Assembly (NCBI GenBank): GCA_020633335.1
Contig: JACKDU010000004.1
Coordinates: forward strand, 248,001 to 312,000
Direction: 5' to 3'
Length of the DNA stretch: 64,000 nucleotides
Origin: Myxococcales bacterium
GTDB lineage: Bacteria > Myxococcota_A > Polyangia > Nannocystales > Nannocystaceae
The position numbers were made by a program, and so were the translations under genes. This document shows positions 1 to 7,778 of the stretch, in pieces; the stretch's first letter is position 1, and each line of letters starts with the position of its first letter. The notes beneath the pieces are model-generated. The model was not told the DNA's origin. It saw nothing but the letters and a program-made list of their open reading frames with translations, and ran no database searches.

Positions 1-272
1 CCCGCGCCCGGGTCCGCGGGCGGGTCCAGGGCGTCTACTACCGGGCGAGCAGCGCCGACGAGGCCCGCCGCCTCGGGCTCGTGGGCTGGGTCCGCAACCT
101 CGCCGACGGGGGCGTCGAGCTCTGCGCCGAGGGGCCGCGGGCCGACGTCGAGGCGCTCCTCGAGTGGTGCCGGCGGGGACCGCCGGCGGCCCGTGTCGAC
201 GCCCTCGAGGTCGAGTGGATCGACCTCGAGCCGGACGGGCGCGCCGCGGGCTTCGTGATCCGCCGCGGCTAG
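1..272 (+). CDS. Acylphosphatase (5' end missing)
   Basis: The reading frame is already open at base 3 and ends with TAG at 270-272, so only the first few codons are lost. The visible protein opens with a basic stretch running into GRVQGVYYRA, the acylphosphatase phosphate-binding loop with its conserved Arg, then LGLVGWVRNL with the catalytic Asn, then DGGVEL, and a late GPPAAR motif. This is the normal order for the roughly 90-residue single-domain family, which hydrolyses acyl phosphates such as carbamoyl or 1,3-bisphosphoglycerate phosphates in the cytosol. A methionine at 81 lies inside the domain and is not the start. The next gene runs convergently and ends 16 bp away. Confidence 0.92.
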   Translation, partial: RARVRGRVQGVYYRASSADEARRLGLVGWVRNLADGGVELCAEGPRADVEALLEWCRRGPPAARVDALEVEWIDLEPDGRAAGFVIRRG

Positions 273-287
273 GAGGGCCGCGTCGCG

Positions 288-995
288 CTAGCTCGCCGGG
301 GTCGGCGGGAAGTTGCGGTAGATGTCGCCGCGGTCCTGGTAGAGGTGCCAGAAGGACCCGGCGATCGCGTCGGGGTCGAGGCCGGAGTCGCCCTGGGCGA
401 AGGCGGTCCCCTTGACCATCCCCATCACGACGATCGAGCCGACGAAGATCCCGTCGCCCTTGAGCGCGTGGTGGAGGACGCCGGTGAGCTTGTGCTGGGC
501 CGCCTTGGCGACCCCGAGGCCCATCGTCCGCCACTGCGTGATCATCTGGTCGACCGGGTCGGCGTAGAAGGCGAAGCCGCCGCCGGTCACCAGGACCGCG
601 GCCTCGCCCGCCTGCGCCCGGAGATCGGGGAGCGCCGCCTGGACCGCCGCGACCTCACCGACGACGCCGACGTCGAGGACCGCGCGGAGCTCCGCGGGAT
701 CGCAGGTCGTCAGGTCCCCGGCGGCGCCGCGGTAGGCGTTCCAGTGGATCACCGTGATCGGCCCGAGCGCGTCGTGGACCTCGCTCACCATCCGCTCGAT
801 CGCCGCGGCGTCGCCGAGGTCGCAGGGGAAGGCCTTCGCGGTCACGCCCGCGTCGGCGAGCGCCTGCACGCCAGCCGCGAGGCGCTCGGCGTTGCGGGCG
901 ACGAGCGCCACCTGGAAGCCCTCGGCGCCGAACTTGCGGGCGACCGCGGAGGAGATGCCAGGGCCGTAGCCACAGATCAGGATCGTCTTCGCCAT
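288..995 (-). CDS. SDR-like Rossmann protein, catalytic Tyr missing
   Basis: This 235-residue protein starts with a Rossmann fold: CGYGPGIS near residue 8 is a variant of the SDR TGxxxGIG nucleotide loop, followed by VALVARN and a CDLGD segment that would contact NAD(P). The family is short-chain dehydrogenases/reductases. The usual active-site YxxxK is not intact: the stretch aligned with it reads MGLGVAKAA, so the Lys is kept and the Tyr is Leu, and the preceding Ser position reads VTGGG. It may be an atypical SDR or a non-catalytic NAD(P)-binding protein. A TAGAAC hexamer sits 6 bases before the ATG, fitting a leaderless transcript. Substrate is unknown. Confidence 0.82.
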   Translation of the reverse strand: MAKTILICGYGPGISSAVARKFGAEGFQVALVARNAERLAAGVQALADAGVTAKAFPCDLGDAAAIERMVSEVHDALGPITVIHWNAYRGAAGDLTTCDPAELRAVLDVGVVGEVAAVQAALPDLRAQAGEAAVLVTGGGFAFYADPVDQMITQWRTMGLGVAKAAQHKLTGVLHHALKGDGIFVGSIVVMGMVKGTAFAQGDSGLDPDAIAGSFWHLYQDRGDIYRNFPPTPAS

Positions 996-1001
996 GCGGC
1001 G

Positions 1002-1007
1002 GTTCTA
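1002..1007 (-). promoter_or_regulatory. Candidate -10 element for the SDR-like gene
   Basis: TAGAAC on the minus strand ends 6 bases before the ATG at 995, so the predicted transcription start falls at the start codon. No convincing -35 was identified. It belongs to a pattern seen before many genes in the window. Confidence 0.4.
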
Positions 1008-1116
1008 TCACGCCGCGGGCGCTCCGAGATCGCCGAGGCCCGGGGCCCGCGCCCCCCACGGAGGCGTCGCCGCCCTCCCCCAGCGCAATTCGGCCCGCCA
1101 CGCCCGCGCCAGCAAC

Positions 1117-1134
1117 ACCTGCCCCTTTGGACAG
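1117..1134 (+). repeat. Dispersed 18-bp motif copy, intergenic
   Basis: ACCTGCCCCTTTGGACAG matches the dispersed motif of this window and has dyad symmetry (CCTG..CC facing GGACAGG). It lies between the SDR-like gene and the 3' end of the GST-fold gene, so it could also act as a weak hairpin after the latter. No T-run follows. Confidence 0.45.
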
Positions 1135-1165
1135 GCTTCGCCGAGACCGCGCGCGTCCGAGCCGC

Positions 1166-1900
1166 TCAGGCGAGCTCGGGGAAGAAGCGCGCGCTCATCC
1201 GCTCGATCAGCGCCACAAGGTTGCGGTGGGAGCGGGCGATCTCGCGGACCGGGTGGTCGTAGGGCGGGCGGATGATGTTCCCGAGGTAGCCGAAGATCGT
1301 CGCGTCGACGGTGGTCGGCCGCTCGCCGAAGAAGAAGGGCTTCGAGTCGAGGTAGTCGGCGAGCGCCCCGAAGTCGGCGCCGGCGAGGATCAGCAGCTCG
1401 GCGGTGGTGTGGCGGCCGATCCCGTGGCCGTGCATCTGCCCGAGCACCTCATCCCGAAACTGATCGGTCCGGGCGTTCGCGTCGGCCGCGCTCATCTCGG
1501 GGTGGAGGAGGGCCGCCAGCGCCGGCCGGTGCTGCGGCCAGTTGGTCTCGCCGTAGCGCTGATCGACCATGTGCCAGTAGACCTGCTCCTTGAGGAGGCG
1601 GCGGAAGGCGATCGAGATCGCTCGGTGGACCTTGCTGAGCCCGGCGTCGGGATCGACGCCGAGGTCGCGGCGGAGGCGCTCGATGATCAGGGTCGAGTCG
1701 CCGAGCATCTCGCCGCGGTACTCGATGAAGGGGACCTTGCCCTTGGGGGCGTTCGCCATGTCGAGGCGGGTCGAGACCTCGTAGGGGATCTCGGCGAGGC
1801 GGAGCCAGGTCTCGAGCTTGGCGCAGGCGGGGGAGAGGCTGGGGAGGCCCCAGACCGCGGGGAGGGTGTGCAGCGTCAGGATCGGCTCGCTCGTCGCCAT
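1166..1900 (-). CDS. GST-fold protein (Fax/metaxin-like)
   Basis: A 244-residue protein with an N-terminal thioredoxin-like GST domain. LHTLPAVWGLPSLSPACAK is followed by the cis-Pro turn in GKVPFIEYRGE and the DSTLIIERL motif that normally binds the glutathione gamma-glutamyl group. The helical C-terminal half ends with FFFGERPTTVDATIFGYL, the helix-capping motif of the GST C domain. The length and the GKVPFIE..DST pattern resemble Failed-axon-connection/metaxin-type GSTs. The ATG at 1900 is preferred over an in-frame start at 1918, because TAGGGT, a -10-like hexamer, lies between them, 8 bases from 1900. Substrate is unknown. Confidence 0.8.
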   Translation of the reverse strand: MATSEPILTLHTLPAVWGLPSLSPACAKLETWLRLAEIPYEVSTRLDMANAPKGKVPFIEYRGEMLGDSTLIIERLRRDLGVDPDAGLSKVHRAISIAFRRLLKEQVYWHMVDQRYGETNWPQHRPALAALLHPEMSAADANARTDQFRDEVLGQMHGHGIGRHTTAELLILAGADFGALADYLDSKPFFFGERPTTVDATIFGYLGNIIRPPYDHPVREIARSHRNLVALIERMSARFFPELA

Positions 1901-2006
1901 CGCTCCCGACCCTATCACCCCTGACGAACCGTGCGGCGCGCAAGATCGGCCGCGATCACCCGGCGCGGCCGCGCGCTCGATCGCCGACGTGGGGAGGTCC
2001 GCGCCC

Positions 2007-2954
2007 TCAGGCGCCGGGCTCGTGGCGCTCGACGAAGCGACGGATCAGGCGGTTGACCGCCTCCGGCAGCTCGCGGTGCACCCAGTGGTTGGCGTCGAGG
2101 TAGCGGAGCTCGAGGTCGGGGACGAAGTCACCGACGTTGTCGTAGAGGAGCGGCGAGAGGGCGAAGTCGCGGCGCGGGACGATCATCAGCGTCGGCACCT
2201 CGACGGGCGGCGGCGGGCCGACGACCTCGCGCCCGCGCACCTGGTCGGCGAGGCGGCGCCCGGCCTGGCGGTAGAGGCCGAGCATGCCGGTGGTGTCGGC
2301 GACGATCGTCTCGGGATCGACGCAGCTCGCGGCCTGCGAGGCCGGCACCCCGCCGCGTCGATGGGCGCGGATCGACTCGCCGAGGGGATCGCGGCGGAGC
2401 ATCGCCTCGGCGAGGCCGGGGATCTGGAAGGCGAAGATGTACCAGGAGCGGCGGAGCTGATCGGCGACGAAGCGGAGATCGGCGAGGCTGTGTCGGCGCA
2501 GGCGCGCGCGGAGGAGGGCGCTGGCGTAGTCCGGGTGGGGGCCGGCGATCGCCGTGTAGGAGCGGAGGCGACGGGCGTGCTCCGGCGAGCTCGCCATGCT
2601 CCAGCCGAGCACCGCCCCCCAGTCGTGGCCGACCAGGTGAACCTGTCCCTCGGGACCGACGAGCGCGTCGATCACCGCGATGAAGTCGGGGAGCACCCGG
2701 GGGATCGAGAAGCCCTCGGGATCGGCCGGCGGGCTCGAGCGGCCGGCGCCCCGGAGGTCGAAGGCGGCGACCGGGTGATCAATCCCGAGGTCGGCGAGCT
2801 GGAGCTCCCAGGTGCGCCACGAGTCGGGGTAGCCGTGGACGAAGAGGATCGGCGCCCCGGGCTGCCCCGCCTGCGAGCGCCGGACGTGGAGGCGGACCTC
2901 ACCGCTCTCCACCCAGAGGGTCTCGAGATCGTCGTCGCCGCCGCTTCGGCCCAT
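2007..2954 (-). CDS. Alpha/beta hydrolase, epoxide-hydrolase-like
   Basis: A 315-residue alpha/beta-hydrolase fold protein. FVHGYPDSWRTW supplies the HGxP oxyanion-hole motif (about residue 37), FDLRGAGRSS follows, and the nucleophile elbow is VGHDWGAVLG, which places Asp as nucleophile as in epoxide hydrolases and haloalkane dehalogenases. RRDFALS would carry the acid residue and LDANHWVHRE the catalytic His near the C-terminus. A helical cap lies between. The ATG at 2954 is preceded by a CATAGA hexamer 6 bases away. The frame extends much further upstream, but that part is antisense to the MEMO1-family gene and is not taken as coding. The two genes are divergent with about 90 bp between starts. 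Confidence 0.88.
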   Translation of the reverse strand: MGRSGGDDDLETLWVESGEVRLHVRRSQAGQPGAPILFVHGYPDSWRTWELQLADLGIDHPVAAFDLRGAGRSSPPADPEGFSIPRVLPDFIAVIDALVGPEGQVHLVGHDWGAVLGWSMASSPEHARRLRSYTAIAGPHPDYASALLRARLRRHSLADLRFVADQLRRSWYIFAFQIPGLAEAMLRRDPLGESIRAHRRGGVPASQAASCVDPETIVADTTGMLGLYRQAGRRLADQVRGREVVGPPPPVEVPTLMIVPRRDFALSPLLYDNVGDFVPDLELRYLDANHWVHRELPEAVNRLIRRFVERHEPGA

Positions 2955-3044
2955 CCCCGATCTATGCCACAGATCGCGGCCGATCGGCCCGCGCCGGCAA
3001 TCGCTTCGCTGGCCCGACCCCCGGGGATCGTCGACGATCCCCCC

Positions 3045-3854
3045 ATGTCCTCGCCGATCCGCCCCCCCGCGGTCGCCGGCCGCTTCTACCCCGGCGACGC
3101 CGCCTCCGTCGGCCGCGCGCTCGCCGAGCTGATCCCCGGCGACGTCGAGCCCGCCCCTGCCCTCGCGCTCCTGGCCCCCCACGCCGGCTGGGTCTACAGC
3201 GGCGCCCTCGCGGGCCGCACCTGGGCGCGGGCCGTGGTCCCCGACCGGGTGATCGTGATCTGCCCGAACCACACCGGCCGCGGCGACCGACGCTCGATCT
3301 GGAGCGCCGGCCGCTGGGAGCTCCCGGGCGGCGGCCTCGAGGTCGACGCCGCGCTCGCCGAGGCGATCCGCCGCCACGCCGGCCTGGTCGCCGACGAGGC
3401 CGCCCACCGCTTCGAGCACGCGATCGAGGTCCACCTCCCCTTCGCCCGCGCCCGCAACCCCGACGTCACGATCGTCCCGATCTGCCTCGGCGGCCTCGGG
3501 GTCGACGAGTGCCGGGCGATCGGCGAGGGGATCGCCGCGGCGATCCGCGAGGTCGGCGAGCCGACGCTGATCGCCGCCAGCAGCGACATGTCCCACTACA
3601 TCCGCGCCGACGAGGCCCGGGTCCTCGACCGCCTCGCCCTCGACCGCCTCCTCGCCCTCGACCCGGTCGGCCTCTACGAGACCGTGCGCCGCCGGCAGAT
3701 CTCGATGTGCGGCTTCATCCCGGCGACCGTCGCCCTCTTCGCCGCCCTCGCCGAGAACGCGCGGGAGGCCGAGCTGGTCGGCTACACCAACTCGGGAGAG
3801 GTCAGCGGGGACTTCGAGCGGGTGGTCGGCTATGCCGGGGCGATCATCCGCTGA
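3045..3854 (+). CDS. MEMO1 family (AmmeMemoRadiSam system protein B)
   Basis: A 269-residue protein matching the MEMO1 fold from end to end. It begins RPPAVAGRFYPGD and has APHAGWVYSG, CPNHTG, EHAIEVHLPF, ASSDMSHY and SMCGF. The three His residues (in PHAG, PNHTG and DMSHY) and the Cys of MCG correspond to the metal/active-site positions of MEMO1-type proteins, which are related to extradiol dioxygenases. In many prokaryotes the family sits with an AMMECR1 protein and a radical-SAM protein; neither partner is seen here, so it may be a lone copy. Length is normal. The molecular function of the bacterial protein is not settled. Confidence 0.9.
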   Translation: MSSPIRPPAVAGRFYPGDAASVGRALAELIPGDVEPAPALALLAPHAGWVYSGALAGRTWARAVVPDRVIVICPNHTGRGDRRSIWSAGRWELPGGGLEVDAALAEAIRRHAGLVADEAAHRFEHAIEVHLPFARARNPDVTIVPICLGGLGVDECRAIGEGIAAAIREVGEPTLIAASSDMSHYIRADEARVLDRLALDRLLALDPVGLYETVRRRQISMCGFIPATVALFAALAENAREAELVGYTNSGEVSGDFERVVGYAGAIIR

Positions 3855-3856
3855 GG

Positions 3857-3878
3857 GGCGGGGCGAGCGAGCCCCGCC
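3857..3878. terminator. GC-rich hairpin between convergent genes
   Basis: GGCGGGGC pairs with GCCCCGCC across a 6-base loop, just after the MEMO1-family stop and before the menB stop on the other strand. There is no T-run, so it may be a bidirectional pause or a factor-dependent site. Confidence 0.45.
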
Positions 3879-3881
3879 GCC

Positions 3882-4784
3882 TCAGTAGTGCCAGGGGAAC
3901 TTGTGGAAGTCCGCGTCGCGCTTCTCGAGGAAGGCGTCGCGCCCCTCCTCGGCCTCGGCTGTCCCATAGGCCAGGCGGGTCGCCTCGCCGGCGAAGAGCT
4001 GCTGGCCGACCAGGCCGTCGTCGACCAGGTTGAAGGCGAGCTTGAGCATGCGGATCGCCGTTGGGCTCTTGCCGTTGATCGCGTCGGCCCAGGCGATCGC
4101 GGTCGCCTCGAGCTCGGCGTGGGGGACGACCTCGTTGACCATCCCCATCTCCTTGGCCTCGTCGCCGGAGTAGGTGCGGCCGATGAAGAAGATCTCGCGG
4201 GCGCGCTTCTGACCGACCATCCGCGCGAGGTACGCAGATCCATAGCCGGCGTCGAAGGACGCGACGTCGGCGTCGGTCTGGAGGAACTTCGCGTGCTCGC
4301 GGCTGGCCAGGGTGAGATCACACACCACATGGAGCGAGTGGCCGCCGCCGACCGCCCAGCCGGGGACGACGGCGATCACGACCTTGGGCATGAAGCGGAT
4401 CAGCCGCTGCACCTCGAGGATGTGGAGGCGACCCAGGCGGCCGGGGTCGATCCCCTCGGCGGTCTCGCCCTCGGCGTAGCGGTAGCCGTCCTTGCCGCGG
4501 ATCCGCTGATCTCCGCCCGCGCAGAAGGCCCAGCCGCCGTCCTTCGGTGAGGGGCCGTTGCCGGTCAGGAGCACGCATCCGACCGCCGAGAGCTGGCGCG
4601 CGTGATCCAGGGCACGGAAGAGCTCGTCGACCGTCCCCGGGCGGAAGGCGTTGCGGACCTCCGGGCGGTTGAAGGCGATCCGGACGGTCTTTCCGCCGCG
4701 GTGGCGGTGGTACGTGATGTCGCGGAGGGGGCCGAGATCCTGGATCGCGGTCCACTCCTGGGGATCGAAAATTTCGGAAACCAT
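3882..4784 (-). CDS. menB: 1,4-dihydroxy-2-naphthoyl-CoA synthase
   Basis: A 300-residue crotonase-fold enzyme that cyclises o-succinylbenzoyl-CoA to DHNA-CoA in menaquinone synthesis. Visible motifs are FNRPEVRNAFRP, FCAGGDQRIRG, PGWAVGGGHSLHVVCDLTLA (oxyanion hole) and QTDADVASFDAGYGS. The Asp in TDADV is the residue that marks the bicarbonate-independent (type II) MenB class, as in the mycobacterial enzyme (family knowledge). The C-terminus EKRDADFHKFPWHY is typical of MenB. The ATG at 4784 has GGAGAG five bases upstream; an upstream in-frame ATG at 4859 would run into the menF start. It is divergent from menF with 74 bp between. Confidence 0.96.
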   Translation of the reverse strand: MVSEIFDPQEWTAIQDLGPLRDITYHRHRGGKTVRIAFNRPEVRNAFRPGTVDELFRALDHARQLSAVGCVLLTGNGPSPKDGGWAFCAGGDQRIRGKDGYRYAEGETAEGIDPGRLGRLHILEVQRLIRFMPKVVIAVVPGWAVGGGHSLHVVCDLTLASREHAKFLQTDADVASFDAGYGSAYLARMVGQKRAREIFFIGRTYSGDEAKEMGMVNEVVPHAELEATAIAWADAINGKSPTAIRMLKLAFNLVDDGLVGQQLFAGEATRLAYGTAEAEEGRDAFLEKRDADFHKFPWHY

Positions 4785-4832
4785 GGGCTCTCCTGCGCCC
4801 GACGAGGTTTGCCGTCGGGCGGGCAACGCCCA

Positions 4833-4840
4833 TATATAGT
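4833..4840 (+). promoter_or_regulatory. Candidate menF promoter (-10) in the menB-menF divergent region
   Basis: An AT-rich TATATAGT stands out in the 74-bp region between divergent menB and menF. TATAGT (4835-4840) would place transcription about 12 bases before the menF ATG, with TTGCCG near 4809 as a possible -35. Both arms of the menaquinone locus could be controlled from here. Confidence 0.45.
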
Positions 4841-4858
4841 CGCCGCCGCCCCGCATCA

Positions 4859-6076
4859 ATGACCTCGCCCGCCCAACCGCAGCGCTCCCCGCCGCAGCCC
4901 CCCGCGAACGCCGCTCGCGTCGAGGGCGTCGACGCCTGGGAGTACCTGCCGCTGGCGGCCGAGGCCGAGGTCGCCTTCGTCTGGGCCCACGGCGATCTCA
5001 CGCTCGTCGCCCTCGGGATCGCCGACGACGACGCGGCGCTGGCGGGCGCCGGCTGGCCCGCGCGGGTCGGCGGCCGCTCCTTCGACGGCGGCCCCGGCGA
5101 GGGCGAGTGGGCGGGCTGGCCCGGCGCCTGGCGGATCCGTCCGCGGACAATCTACGCGGCCCGGCGCCCCGGCGAGGTCTGGCGCCTCGGCGATCCCTTC
5201 GCGCCCGGGGATCGCGGGGGACGGCCGCCCGCCCCCCTCGCCCCCTGGGCGCCGCTCGCCGCCGACGCCTTCGCGCCGCTCGAGGGGCTCGATCAGTGGA
5301 TCGCCGCGACCCGCCGCGCGAGCGCGGCGATCGCCGACGGCGCGGCCGAGAAGATCGTCCTCGCCCGCCGCGAGGTCGCCCGCTGCCCCGGCGTCGGCGC
5401 CCGCGGGCCCGCGCTCCTTCCTGTCCTTCGGGACAGCAACCCCGAGGCCGTCACCTTCGGGATCAAGCTCGGCGCCGACACGGGATGGTTCGTCGGCGCG
5501 ACCCCCGAGACCCTGGTCGCCCAGGAGGAGGGCTGGCTGAGCACCGAGGCGCTGGCGGGGACCAGCGCCGAGGGCCCCGAGGGGCTCGACAACCCGAAGG
5601 AGCGGGCCGAGCAGGCGTGGGTGGTCCGCGGGATCGAGGAGGCGCTGCGGCCGGTGAGCCTCGGCCTCGAGCGCCTGGGCCCGGTGGCCAAGCGCGCCGG
5701 CCACCTCTACCACTGGCAGACCCGCTTCCGCGGCCGGGCCGCGCCGGGGCACGGGATCTTCGACCTCGCCGACCGCCTCCAGCCGACCCCGGCGGTCGGC
5801 GGCACCCCGCGGGCGGCGGCCCTCCGCTTCATCGCCGAGAACGAGCCCCACGGGCGCGGCTGGTACGCCGGCGCGGTCGGCTGGGAGGACCGCGCGGGCG
5901 ACGGCCACGCGGTCGTCGCCCTCCGCTCGGCGCTCCTCCGCGGCGATCAGGTCCACGTCTACGCCGGCGCCGGGATCGTCGACGGCTCGGAGCCCGAGCG
6001 CGAGTGGGCCGAGACCGCGGCCAAGCTCGAGATCTGCAAGCGCGCCCTCGCCCGCGCCGGGAGACCTGGCCGATGA
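4859..6076 (+). CDS. menF: Isochorismate synthase
   Basis: A 405-residue chorismate-binding enzyme that converts chorismate to isochorismate, the first committed step to menaquinone. Family motifs are in order: KIVLARREV, GWFVGATPETLV, STEALAGTSAEG, LYHWQTRF, LQPTPAVGGTPR, GRGWYAGAVGW and YAGAGIVDGSEPEREWAET. A salicylate synthase or TrpE role is less likely because the gene opens a men operon. The stop overlaps the start of a 20-codon ORF by ATGA. One copy of the dispersed 18-bp motif lies inside the gene at 5419-5436. Confidence 0.95.
   Translation: MTSPAQPQRSPPQPPANAARVEGVDAWEYLPLAAEAEVAFVWAHGDLTLVALGIADDDAALAGAGWPARVGGRSFDGGPGEGEWAGWPGAWRIRPRTIYAARRPGEVWRLGDPFAPGDRGGRPPAPLAPWAPLAADAFAPLEGLDQWIAATRRASAAIADGAAEKIVLARREVARCPGVGARGPALLPVLRDSNPEAVTFGIKLGADTGWFVGATPETLVAQEEGWLSTEALAGTSAEGPEGLDNPKERAEQAWVVRGIEEALRPVSLGLERLGPVAKRAGHLYHWQTRFRGRAAPGHGIFDLADRLQPTPAVGGTPRAAALRFIAENEPHGRGWYAGAVGWEDRAGDGHAVVALRSALLRGDQVHVYAGAGIVDGSEPEREWAETAAKLEICKRALARAGRPGR
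5419..5436 (+). repeat. Dispersed 18-bp motif copy inside menF
   Basis: TCCTGTCCTTCGGGACAG is a near-perfect inverted repeat (CTGTCC/GGACAG, 4-base loop) inside menF. It breaks the otherwise uniform third-position G/C bias and is one base out of register with the menF codons. Confidence 0.5.
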
Positions 6077-6135
6077 GCCAGCTCCTCGCGGCCGAGGAGG
6101 CCGAGGAGGCCCGCGCCGGGGGAGCTGACCGATGA
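6073..6135 (+). CDS. 20-residue mini-ORF linking menF and menD
   Basis: A 20-codon ORF (MSQLLAAEEAEEARAGGADR) begins in an ATGA overlap with the menF stop and ends in an ATGA overlap with the menD start. Both junctions read CCGATGAGCCAG, so the mini-ORF and menD begin with the same three codons (Met-Ser-Gln). It may be a small peptide, a translational-coupling device, or the scar of a 59-bp duplication of the junction. It resembles no protein I know. Confidence 0.4.
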   Translation: MSQLLAAEEAEEARAGGADR

Positions 6136-7778
6136 GCCAGGCGGAATTCGTCGGCGAGCTGGTCGACGCGCTCGCCCAGGGCGGCGCCCGGCGGGCGATC
6201 GTCTCCCCCGGCTACCGCTCCGCCCCGCTCGCGCTCGCGCTCGAGGCCCACCGGGGGATCGCGGTGCGGGTCGTCGTCGACGAGCGCGCGGCCGCCTTCC
6301 ACGCCCTCGGCCTCGCGCGCGCGAGCGGCGAGCCGGTGATCCTCGCCTGCACCTCCGGCAGCGCCGCCGCCAACTACCTGCCGGCGGTCGTCGAGGCCCA
6401 CCGCGCCCGGATCCCGCTGATCCTCCTCACCGCCGATCGCCCGCCCGAGCTCCAGCGCGCCGGCGCGCCGCAGACGATGCCGCAGCGCCACCTCTTCGCA
6501 GACTTCGTGGTCTGGGCCGACGAGCTCGCGGAGGCGCCGAGCCTCGACGCCGACCTCGCGCGGCCGCCCTGGGGCGCGCGGATCGCCCAGGCGCTCTGGG
6601 CCGCCTGCGGCGAGGCCGGCGGGCCCGTGCACCTCAACCTCCCGCTCCGCAAGCCGCTCTTCCCCGAGGCCGCGCCGCCGCCGAGGGCCGCCCTCCCCCG
6701 CCTCCACCGCGGGCGCCGCGGGCTCGATCCGGCGAGCGCGGCCGCGATCGCCGGGCGCTTCGCCGCCGCCGAGCGGCCGGTGATCGTCGCCGGACCGATG
6801 ATCCGCGACCTCGCCGAGGAGACCGGTGCGGCGATCGCCGCCCTCGCGGAGCGCTCCGGCTGGCCGCTGATCGCCGACGTCCTCGCCCCCTGCCGCGCCG
6901 CCGGGATCCAGCGCGGCGACGCGATCGCCCGCCGGGCCGACCCCGGGGAGCGGGCCGACGCGATCCTCTGGTTCGGCGACGCGCCGGTCTCGGCCGCGCT
7001 CCTCCGCTGGATCGGCGGATCGACCGGGCCGGTGATCCAGGTGCTCGAGGGCGGCGAGTGGCGCGACCCGAGCTTCCGGGTCAGCGACGTCGTCGCCGGC
7101 GATCCCGCGGCCGTCGCCGCCGCGCTCTCGCTCCCGCCGGCGGACGAGGCCTGGCGGGCGCGCTGGCGCGGGGCCGAGGCGGCCGCCGACGCGGCCCTCG
7201 CCGGCGCCGGCGCGGCCGGCCGCTGGGAGGGGCCGATCATCGACCTGGCGATGCGGACATGGCCTGGACAACATGTCCATGTGGCCAACTCGACGGCGAT
7301 CCGCGACGTCGACGCCTTCGCGCGCCTGCGCCCGGGCGCGCGGGTCCTCTGCAACCGCGGGGTCAACGGGATCGACGGCACCCTGGCGAGCGCCGCCGGC
7401 GAGGCCGCGGCCCTCGGCCGCCCGCTCCTGGCGATCGTCGGCGACCTCGCGCTCGCCCACGACGTCGGCGCGCTGATCCACGCCGCCGATCCCCGCCTGG
7501 TGGTCCTGGTGATCGACAACGGCGGCGGCCAGATCTTCCGCCAGCTGCCGATCCGCGAGCACCCCGCCTTCGACCCCCTCTTTGAGACCCACACCCCGAT
7601 CGAGATCGCCGCGCTCGCGGCCGCGGCCGGCTTCGCCCATGTGCGGGCGGACGACGACGCGGCCCTGGTCGCGGCCCTCCGCGCCGCCCACGAGCGCGGG
7701 CGGACGATCGTCGAGGTGAAGATCGATCCCCGGGCCGCGGCGGCGGCCCGCGACGCCTTCTGGAGGTCCTGGACATGA
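6132..7778 (+). CDS. menD: SEPHCHC synthase
   Basis: A 548-residue ThDP enzyme adding 2-oxoglutarate-derived succinic semialdehyde to isochorismate to give SEPHCHC. Seen are the N-terminal SPGYRSAPLALAL loop (usually SPGSRS/T), VDERAAAFHALGLAR with the catalytic Glu of the ThDP cycle, CTSGSAAANYLPAV, LTADRPPEL, and in the C-terminal ThDP/Mg region NRGVNGIDGTLASAAG, VGDLALAHDVGAL and VIDNGGGQIF. Length is normal. The start overlaps the 20-codon ORF and the end overlaps menA, each by ATGA, so translation is probably coupled through the operon. Confidence 0.96.
   Translation: MSQAEFVGELVDALAQGGARRAIVSPGYRSAPLALALEAHRGIAVRVVVDERAAAFHALGLARASGEPVILACTSGSAAANYLPAVVEAHRARIPLILLTADRPPELQRAGAPQTMPQRHLFADFVVWADELAEAPSLDADLARPPWGARIAQALWAACGEAGGPVHLNLPLRKPLFPEAAPPPRAALPRLHRGRRGLDPASAAAIAGRFAAAERPVIVAGPMIRDLAEETGAAIAALAERSGWPLIADVLAPCRAAGIQRGDAIARRADPGERADAILWFGDAPVSAALLRWIGGSTGPVIQVLEGGEWRDPSFRVSDVVAGDPAAVAAALSLPPADEAWRARWRGAEAAADAALAGAGAAGRWEGPIIDLAMRTWPGQHVHVANSTAIRDVDAFARLRPGARVLCNRGVNGIDGTLASAAGEAAALGRPLLAIVGDLALAHDVGALIHAADPRLVVLVIDNGGGQIFRQLPIREHPAFDPLFETHTPIEIAALAAAAGFAHVRADDDAALVAALRAAHERGRTIVEVKIDPRAAAAARDAFWRSWT
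7257..7288 (+). repeat. Two adjacent dispersed-motif copies inside menD
   Basis: ACATGGCCTGGACAACAT (7257-7274, imperfect) runs into ACATGTCCATGTGGCCAA (7271-7288). The first is in codon register with menD and the second is not. The local codons (ACA, CAA, CAT) are unusual for this gene. Confidence 0.45.

Noticed and set aside
2955..3596. N-terminal extension of the alpha/beta hydrolase
   Set aside because: It is antisense to the MEMO1-family gene and has no homology to hydrolases; the ATG at 2954 gives the normal fold.
4785..4859. MenB start at the upstream ATG (4859)
   Set aside because: It would overlap the menF start and the divergent promoter; ATG 4784 has a good SD and the expected MenB N-terminus.
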